The notes beneath the pieces are model-generated. The model made no database searches. It saw nothing but the letters and a program-made list of their open reading frames with translations, and had not been told where the DNA came from. A stretch of DNA of 28,625 nucleotides from CALARM01 sp964431735 (GTDB lineage Bacteria > Vulcanimicrobiota > SpSt-956 > JAKJGF01), in contig CAYSLJ010000099.1 in assembly GCA_964431735.1 (NCBI GenBank), forward strand, positions 1 to 28,625, written 5' to 3'. How positions within the stretch are numbered: position 1 is the stretch's first letter; the number at the start of each line of letters is the position of its first letter. Position numbers and translations under genes: made by a program. Positions 23,347 to 28,625 of the stretch are shown here, piece by piece.

Positions 23347-23379
23347 GTCGTGACGCGTAACGCGTGACGCGTGACGGGT
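23347..23379. repeat. GTGACGC heptad tract upstream of the vault-like gene
   Basis: TCGTGACGCGTAACGCG, further units, then GACGGG at the right end. It is 78 bases before the start codon of the vault-like gene (minus strand). Confidence 0.9.
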
Positions 23380-23604
23380 TTAAGCACTATCCGTAACACA
23401 TTATGCATTACGAAGTCATTATTTATAAATAGTTATAAAACTAACTATAAAATATTTCAGTACTATGTATGTGCCGGTCAACACATGAAATATAGAGTTT
23501 GAGAAAAAATTCTAAAGAGACCGGGAAAAATCCTTCATTATAAATTATTTAGATAAACTGCCTGTTATATTACTGACCTGACCATAAATATGTAACAGGT
23601 TTTC
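23380..23604. other. Gene-free spacer with several short hairpins
   Basis: No open frame. It holds TAGTTA/TAACTA around 23430, CCGGTC (23474-23479) with GACCGG (23519-23524), and a 10-bp stem CCTGTTATAT (23561-23570) with ATGTAACAGG (23590-23599; one G-U pair) followed by TTTTCC. The last may be a weak terminator or part of the lepA leader. Confidence 0.4.
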
Positions 23605-23638
23605 CTCCCGTCACGCGTTACGCGTTACGCGTTACGAT
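23605..23638. repeat. TCACGCG/TTACGCG heptad tract
   Basis: Starts CCTCCCGTCACGCG and ends TTACGATTCTCATA: both typical ends in inverse orientation, 270 bases before lepA. Confidence 0.9.
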
Positions 23639-23767
23639 TCTCATACGTTTTCTTTAAAACCCGAGTTTATACCATCAAAGGATTACTATGACAAAATTTT
23701 AATTAAAATAATCCTGTTTATAATCCCGGTAATCTCTAAAATCCTGAAAATCCCGGTCAAATTTATC

Positions 23768-23802
23768 TTGACAAAATAGAATTTTTACATTAAATTTATA
23801 AT
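23768..23802 (+). promoter_or_regulatory. Probable lepA promoter
   Basis: A perfect -35 TTGACA at 23768-23773. At 17 bases comes TAAATT (23791-23796), and directly after it TATAAT (23797-23802), which is too far for standard spacing. The leader would be about 100 bases. Confidence 0.55.
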
Positions 23803-23908
23803 TTCTAATTACAGGTAAAATTTTAATTTATTTATTACTAAGTGTAATTACCACACTAATAGAATATCATATTAAAAAAAATTGTCAAGAGGTAAATAAA
23901 AAAACTTT

Positions 23909-25714
23909 ATGGATATCAGTAAAATCAGAAACTTTTCAATTATAGCACACATAGACCATGGTAAATCTACTCTGGCAGACAGGCTTTTAGAGGCTACCAA
24001 TACCATTTCACAGAGAGAGATGAGAGCTCAGATACTGGACGATATGGATCTGGAAAGAGAGAGAGGTATTACAATAAAATCTCATGCCATAAGGATGGAC
24101 TATAAATATTCCAACGATGAGACCTATATATTAAACCTTATAGACACACCTGGTCATGTAGACTTTTCCTATGAAGTAAGCCGCTCCCTTGCTGCATGCG
24201 AAGGGGCTCTGCTGGTAGTGGATTCCACACAGGGTGTGGAAGCCCAGACTTTAAGCACCCTTTATCAGGCTCTTGACAATGACCTTCATATAATACCTGT
24301 AATAAATAAAATAGATCTTCCCAACGCACAGATAGAAATGGTTACAGATCAGATAATAGAACTGATAGGGTGCAAGAAAAATGAAATAGTCCCTGTGAGT
24401 GCCAAAACCGGTTACGGCATAAAAGAACTGCTTGAAGAAATAGTCATACAGATACCCCCTCCGAAAGGAAATCCTGATGAACCTCTCCAGGCACTTATAT
24501 TCGATTCTATATTTGACAATTACAGAGGTGCCATACCTTATGTCAGGGTTGTAAACGGCAGAATAAAAGCAAAAACAAAGATATTTATGTTTTCAAATGA
24601 AAAAACCTATGAAGTAGATGAAGTAGGATATTTGAGATTAAAAAAAGAACCGGTAGAAGAACTGGTAGCGGGAGAGGTAGGATACGTACTTGCAAATATA
24701 AGAAATGTAAGTGACACAAGAGTAGGTGATACAATAACAGATGCCCTTGATAAAAACTCAGGTCCTCTTCCAGGTTACAGGCCTGCAAAACCTATGGTTT
24801 TTGCCGGACTCTATCCTGTAAACAGCGATGAATATAATCTGTTAAAAGATGCTCTGGATAAATTAAAATTAAATGACAGTTCTCTCATATATGAGCCTGA
24901 GACATCAAAAGCTCTCGGGTTTGGTTTCAGATGCGGTTTTCTTGGACTGCTGCACATGGAAATCATTCAGGAGAGATTATTCAGGGAATATAATATTGAG
25001 ATAATAACGACTGTGCCAAATGTGGAATATATTGTCTATAAAATTGACGGAGACATAATAACTATTGACAACCCGTCAAACCTTCCTGAGCCGAATTTTA
25101 TTGAAAAAATAGAAGAGCCTTTTATTACAGCACAGATTATAACTCCTTCAGAATTCATAGGAAATATAATGAAGCTTGCTTCAGACAGAAGGGGCATACA
25201 TAAACAGATGGAATATGTGGATAAAAGCAGGGTCAATCTGAATTTTGAATTTCCCCTTGTAGAAATAGTATTTGATTTCTATGACAAGTTAAAAACTATC
25301 TCTAAAGGCTATGCCTCTCTTGATTATGAGTTTTTAGAATACAGAGAATCGGATCTTGAAAAACTGGATATATTATTAAACACAGATCCGGTAGATGCCC
25401 TTTCAATGGTAGTACACAGAGAAAAAGCCTATTTCTGGGGAAAAAAGCTGGTTCAAAAATTGAGGAAACTTATCCCCAGACAGTTATATGAAGTTATCAT
25501 ACAGGCAGCCATAGGAAGCCGCGTTATAGCAAGAGAAAGTATAAAAGCACTCAGAAAAAATGTTATTGCCAAATGTTACGGCGGAGATATTTCAAGGAAG
25601 AGAAAGCTCCTGGAAAAACAAAAAGAAGGTAAAAAACGTATGAAAAGAGTGGGTAAAGTAGAAATTCCCCAGGAAGCATTCCTTGCAATTTTGACTATAG
25701 AAGATGAAGAGTAG
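23909..25714 (+). CDS. lepA: Elongation factor 4 (LepA GTPase)
   Basis: A 601-residue translational GTPase. G1 is AHIDHGKST (13-21), G3 DTPGHVDF, G4 NKID. The EF4-specific C-terminal part includes GYGIKELLEEIV, RGIHKQMEYVD and the ending KRMKRVGKVEIPQEAFLAIL, without the EF-G domain IV. It back-translocates or remodels stalled ribosomes and sits at the membrane or ribosome. Length is as in the family. AGAGGT lies about 15 bases before ATG, too far to be a good ribosome site. A heptad tract begins right at the TAG stop, and hemW follows 167 bases later in the same direction; lepA-hemW neighbourhood is common in bacteria. Confidence 0.98.
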   Translation: MDISKIRNFSIIAHIDHGKSTLADRLLEATNTISQREMRAQILDDMDLERERGITIKSHAIRMDYKYSNDETYILNLIDTPGHVDFSYEVSRSLAACEGALLVVDSTQGVEAQTLSTLYQALDNDLHIIPVINKIDLPNAQIEMVTDQIIELIGCKKNEIVPVSAKTGYGIKELLEEIVIQIPPPKGNPDEPLQALIFDSIFDNYRGAIPYVRVVNGRIKAKTKIFMFSNEKTYEVDEVGYLRLKKEPVEELVAGEVGYVLANIRNVSDTRVGDTITDALDKNSGPLPGYRPAKPMVFAGLYPVNSDEYNLLKDALDKLKLNDSSLIYEPETSKALGFGFRCGFLGLLHMEIIQERLFREYNIEIITTVPNVEYIVYKIDGDIITIDNPSNLPEPNFIEKIEEPFITAQIITPSEFIGNIMKLASDRRGIHKQMEYVDKSRVNLNFEFPLVEIVFDFYDKLKTISKGYASLDYEFLEYRESDLEKLDILLNTDPVDALSMVVHREKAYFWGKKLVQKLRKLIPRQLYEVIIQAAIGSRVIARESIKALRKNVIAKCYGGDISRKRKLLEKQKEGKKRMKRVGKVEIPQEAFLAILTIEDEE

Positions 25715-25881
25715 GTCGTGAGTAGTGAGTAGTGAGTAGTGAGTAGTGAAAAATGAAAAGTGAAAAGTGAAAAGTAATGGGCAAACATTACGCATTACGC
25801 ATCACGCATCACGAACCACCTGTCACGCGTTACGCGTTACGCGTCACGATTCTTATATCACGTATCACGCATTACGCTATT
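25715..25881. repeat. Heptad spacer filling the lepA-hemW gap
   Basis: The left part is GTGAGTA units then GTGAAAA units. The turn is the hairpin GTAATG (25774-25779)/CATTAC (25786-25791). The right part is CATTACG, CATCACG and CGTCACG units with CACGATTCTTATATC, ending CACGCATTACGCTATT before the hemW ATG. All three sequence versions of the heptad occur in one spacer, with reversed polarity across the turn. Confidence 0.93.
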
Positions 25882-27051
25882 ATGGAACATAAAAAACTCT
25901 ACCTTTATATACATGTACCGTTCTGTAAAAACAAATGTCCCTACTGTGCCTTTTATTCCATAGAAGATCTTGACTTTGTCGAAGTCTATATTAAAACCTT
26001 GACAGATGAGATTAATCTCTATTCTTCTTTGTTTGATTTCAATCATATAGAATCAATCTATATAGGAGGAGGTACTCCTTCACTGCTTCCCCTGAACCAT
26101 TTGGAGAATATTCTGAAATTCTTTTCCATAAATAAAAATACTGAAATTACTATTGAAACAAACCCGGAATCCCTTACACAGAAAAAACTTAAATTCTATA
26201 AAGAATCAGGCATAAACAGATTGAGCGTTGGTATTCAGTCCTGTCTTGACAGAAATCTCTCCGTTCTCGGAAGAAATCACAGAGTCTCTCAGATTTATAA
26301 AATACTTGATTATATCTACAGACTGGACTTTAAAAATATAAATTTCGATTTTATCTATAATATACCGGAGCAGACTCCAGACGATCTGGACAGAGAATTT
26401 GACCTTATAAAAACATATAACCCACAACATCTTTCTTTTTACGGACTCATACTGGAAGAAGATACGGATTTTTTTAATATGTACAACAAAAAGACAGATG
26501 AAGATCTTTACAGAGATATGTATTTAAGGATCTCAGGTAAGCTGACAGAACTGGGATATGAGCACTATGAAATATCAAATTTCTGCAAACCCGGCTATCT
26601 ATGCCGGCACAACTGGTCTTACTGGGATTTCAGCGAATATCTTTCCTTCGGCCCGTCAGGTTCTTCATATATAGACGGCAAAAGATTTAAAAATTCCGAT
26701 TCTCTGGGAGAATATATAAAAAATATAGAAAACAACAAACTAGCCATAGAAGAACCGGAAGACAGGAACAGAGAAGACATACTCCTCGAAAGGATATTCC
26801 TTTCACTGAGAAAAAATTCCGGCCTCGATTTAAAAGAACTCTCAAAAGAATATAAATTTAACCCTGACTTTATAATTGAAAAATTTCATGTTTTTTTACC
26901 GGAAGAACTTTATTATTACAGGGACAACAGCCTTTACCTTACAGCAGAAGGTTTTCTTATGTCAAACACTGTTATTGTTGACCTTTATGAAGAGATTCTT
27001 CTGAATATAAAAGGTGAGCAGCAAGTCACTCAGTATAATCGTGACGCGTGA
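25882..27051 (+). CDS. hemW: HemW heme chaperone (CPO-like radical SAM protein)
   Basis: About 389 residues. The radical SAM cluster motif is C15-KNK-C19-PY-C22 in YIHVPFCKNKCPYC, followed by GGGTPSLLP and GIQSCLDRNLSVLGRNH. The HemW hallmark HNWSYW is present (HNxxYW, heme binding), which separates it from HemN coproporphyrinogen dehydrogenase. It should insert heme into respiratory proteins. The longer frame from 25777 translates repeat sequence, so ATG 25882 is the start; there is no Shine-Dalgarno. The last residues (YNRDA) and the TGA are encoded by the heptad tract, so the natural C-terminus seems to have been replaced. Confidence 0.94.
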   Translation: MEHKKLYLYIHVPFCKNKCPYCAFYSIEDLDFVEVYIKTLTDEINLYSSLFDFNHIESIYIGGGTPSLLPLNHLENILKFFSINKNTEITIETNPESLTQKKLKFYKESGINRLSVGIQSCLDRNLSVLGRNHRVSQIYKILDYIYRLDFKNINFDFIYNIPEQTPDDLDREFDLIKTYNPQHLSFYGLILEEDTDFFNMYNKKTDEDLYRDMYLRISGKLTELGYEHYEISNFCKPGYLCRHNWSYWDFSEYLSFGPSGSSYIDGKRFKNSDSLGEYIKNIENNKLAIEEPEDRNREDILLERIFLSLRKNSGLDLKELSKEYKFNPDFIIEKFHVFLPEELYYYRDNSLYLTAEGFLMSNTVIVDLYEEILLNIKGEQQVTQYNRDA

Positions 27052-27208
27052 TGCGTGATGCGTGATGCGTGATGCGTGATGCGTGATTGATGCGTGATAC
27101 GTGATCGTGATATGAGAATCGTGATGCATGACGCGTGAAGGGTGATGCGTGATGCATAAACTTCACCCTTCACTTTTCACTTTTCACCACTCACGACTCA
27201 CCAATCAC
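27036..27208. repeat. Heptad spacer between hemW and glgC (convergent)
   Basis: TATAATCGTGACGCG overlaps the hemW 3' end, followed by five or more GTGATGC units, degenerate units, and the copy TATGAGAATCGTGATGC. GTGAAGGGTGA (27135-27145) pairs perfectly with TCACCCTTCAC (27163-27173). TCACTTT and TCACGAC units follow up to 5 bases before the glgC stop. Confidence 0.93.
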
Positions 27209-27213
27209 TTACC

Positions 27214-28494
27214 TTAAATTACCGTATTATGAGGTATTACGGCATGTTTCGGTACCACAATAATACCATCTCTTATATAAAAATTCTCTCTGTCACCTTC
27301 GAAAACATTATCTTTATTTATGAGCTTAACATTATGGCCTATGCAAACATTCTTATCTATGATACAGTTATGTAAAATACTCTTCTCTCCTATGCCGAGC
27401 AATTGTTTTGTGTCTCTCGGACCGAATTCATAATAATCTGCTCCCATGATTATGGCATTTTTTATCTCGCAGTCGGGCTCTATAAAACTCCTTATACCTA
27501 TGACACTTCTTTCTATACTGGCTTTAAAGATAATGCAACCGTCAGAGATAATGGAATTTTTTATGACACAATCATGAAATTTAGATGCAGGAAGATATCG
27601 TGAGTTTGTATATACAGGGAAGTCTATATCATACATTTTAAATTTAGCTCTTTCGTCGGTGAGGGCAAGATTTGCATCGAAGAAGGCCTTTATTGTTCCG
27701 ATATCTTCCCAGTAGCCGTTGAAGAAATGACCGTATACTGCTTTATTATCTTTTATACATTTAGGAATTATGTCTTTCCCGAAATCTATTAAATCAGTGT
27801 TATCCAGTATATCAAAAAGCAGATCCCTGTTAAAAATATATATACCCATAGAAGCGAGAAAATCTTTTCCATCGTAACTTCCGAATTTTTCATGGAATAC
27901 TTCTTTCGGTACTCTGAATGGCTCAAATACAGATGGTTCTTTAGGTTTCTCCACAAATCCCGTAACCTTACCTTTATTATTGACCTGCATTATACCGAAT
28001 TCTTTAATAAGCTCTTCAGCGACAGGCTGAACGCCTATAGTCAATTCTGCACCGTTTTCTATATGGGTCTGAAGAAAATCTCTGTAATTCATTTTATAGA
28101 GATGGTCACCGGAAAGAATGAGGATATAACTGCCCTGTCTTGTTTTTATATGGCTGATCTGTTTTCTCACTGCATCTGCTGTGCCCTGAAACCAGTCCAG
28201 ATTTTCAGGTGTCTGTTCTGCTGCAAGTATTTCCAGAAAACCCTTCGAATAACTGTCAAATCTATAGGCTTCATATATGTGTTTGGCAAGGGATGCCATA
28301 TTAAATTGAGTCAGAATAAGAATTTTTCTTATACCTGAATTGATACAGTTTGAAATAGGAATGTCTATGAGTCTGTATTTGCCTCCAAGGGGAACTGCCG
28401 GTTTGGATCTCATTTTTGTAAGAGGAAAAAGTCTCGTCCCTCTTCCGCCTCCGAGTATGACTGTAAGGATCTGATCCGTAGGAATTCTTGCCAT
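27214..28494 (-). CDS. glgC: Glucose-1-phosphate adenylyltransferase
   Basis: A 426-residue ADP-glucose pyrophosphorylase, which makes ADP-glucose for glycogen synthesis. The nucleotide-binding start LGGGRGTRLFPLT (14-26) is followed by SKPAVPLGGKYRLIDIPISNC, ILSGDHLYKMNY, GFVEKP and a C-terminal left-handed beta-helix part with hexapeptide-like repeats (NSIISDGCII, SVIGIRSFI, HNCIIDKNVCIGHNV). Length and motifs are normal for bacterial GlgC. ATG 28494 follows GAAAGG by about 9 bases. No other glycogen genes are in the window. Heptads flank it on both sides. Confidence 0.97.
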   Translation of the reverse strand: MARIPTDQILTVILGGGRGTRLFPLTKMRSKPAVPLGGKYRLIDIPISNCINSGIRKILILTQFNMASLAKHIYEAYRFDSYSKGFLEILAAEQTPENLDWFQGTADAVRKQISHIKTRQGSYILILSGDHLYKMNYRDFLQTHIENGAELTIGVQPVAEELIKEFGIMQVNNKGKVTGFVEKPKEPSVFEPFRVPKEVFHEKFGSYDGKDFLASMGIYIFNRDLLFDILDNTDLIDFGKDIIPKCIKDNKAVYGHFFNGYWEDIGTIKAFFDANLALTDERAKFKMYDIDFPVYTNSRYLPASKFHDCVIKNSIISDGCIIFKASIERSVIGIRSFIEPDCEIKNAIIMGADYYEFGPRDTKQLLGIGEKSILHNCIIDKNVCIGHNVKLINKDNVFEGDRENFYIRDGIIVVPKHAVIPHNTVI

Positions 28495-28514
28495 TATACC
28501 ATCGCCTTTCTTTA

Positions 28515-28570
28515 TTAGTGAGTAATGAATAGTGAGTAGTATAATATTTCATTCACTATTCACCATTCAT
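28515..28570. repeat. Heptad hairpin upstream of glgC
   Basis: AGTGAGTAATGAATAGTGAG is followed by TATAATATTTC and then ATTCACTATTCACCATTCAT; the arms are largely complementary. On the minus strand it lies between a TTGACA (complement of 28581-28586) and a TATTAT (complement of 28541-28546), 34 bases apart, as if repeats had been inserted between two promoter boxes. Confidence 0.75.
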
Positions 28571-28613
28571 TTTAAGGGGTTGTCAAGAAATAACCCAATC
28601 ATATTTACGTCTA

Positions 28614-28625
28614 TATCGTGACGCG
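28614..28625. repeat. Start of a further GTGACGC heptad tract, cut by the window end
   Basis: TATATCGTGACG, matching the conserved left end of the other tracts, then the window ends. Confidence 0.7.

Noticed and set aside
25777..25881. N-terminal extension of hemW
   Set aside because: The extra 35 codons translate TCAC-type heptads; HemW proteins begin a few residues before YIHVPFC, which fits ATG 25882.
25882..27051. HemN coproporphyrinogen dehydrogenase
   Set aside because: The HNxxYW motif and the single CX3CX2C motif near the N-terminus mark HemW.

Overview
The window is 28.6 kb of low-GC bacterial chromosome. It carries 22 protein-coding genes that I can support, one possible gene remnant, and no tRNA, rRNA, insertion sequence or CRISPR array. 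The gene set (NtrC-type sigma-54 activator with its sensor kinase, two lipoproteins, type IV prepilin-like proteins, glycogen synthesis, a Ser/Thr kinase with a beta-propeller) fits a free-living, probably diderm bacterium from a deep or poorly sampled lineage. I cannot name the phylum from sequence alone.

Layout: 60-458 is a lone receiver protein. 538-3113 (minus) holds a Lon-type protease lipoprotein without an ATPase and a DUF6941-like protein. 3458-7972 (plus) holds an HD phosphohydrolase, a nuclease-helicase of the XPD/DinG type and a PD-(D/E)XK-like coiled-coil protein. 13338 down to 8180 (minus) is one tight operon: small Cys-rich protein, membrane Ser/Thr kinase with propeller, three prepilin-like proteins, and a small zinc-ribbon protein that seems to use an ATT start. 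16879 down to 13732 (minus) is a CHASE4-type histidine kinase and an NtrC-type regulator. 17153-19320 (plus) is a CHAP/NlpC-like cysteine peptidase and a radical SAM protein. 19983 down to 19381 is a small lipoprotein. 23268 down to 20809 (minus) is a full-length homologue of the eukaryotic major vault protein (MVP). Then follow lepA, hemW and, convergent, glgC.

Two things stand out. First, the MVP-like protein has the whole MVP plan: N-terminal repeats, SPFH-like shoulder, long cap helix and cap ring. About 180 bases past its stop codon begins a 455-base gene-free segment bounded by a perfect 15-bp inverted repeat and filled with nested long-range stems, including a possible 11+11-bp pseudoknot. 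It looks like a large structured RNA or a small inverted-repeat element. Second, most spacers between transcription units are filled with 7-bp tandem repeats of the general form GTGANNN. They obey a polarity rule: read outward from either flanking gene the repeat is GTGANNN, so each spacer is GTGA...TCAC, an interrupted palindrome. The repeats often supply the stop codon of the gene before them and often run up to the start codon of the gene after them, replacing the Shine-Dalgarno sequence. They are absent inside the prepilin operon.

All functions are read from motifs and remembered family patterns; no database search or folding program was run.
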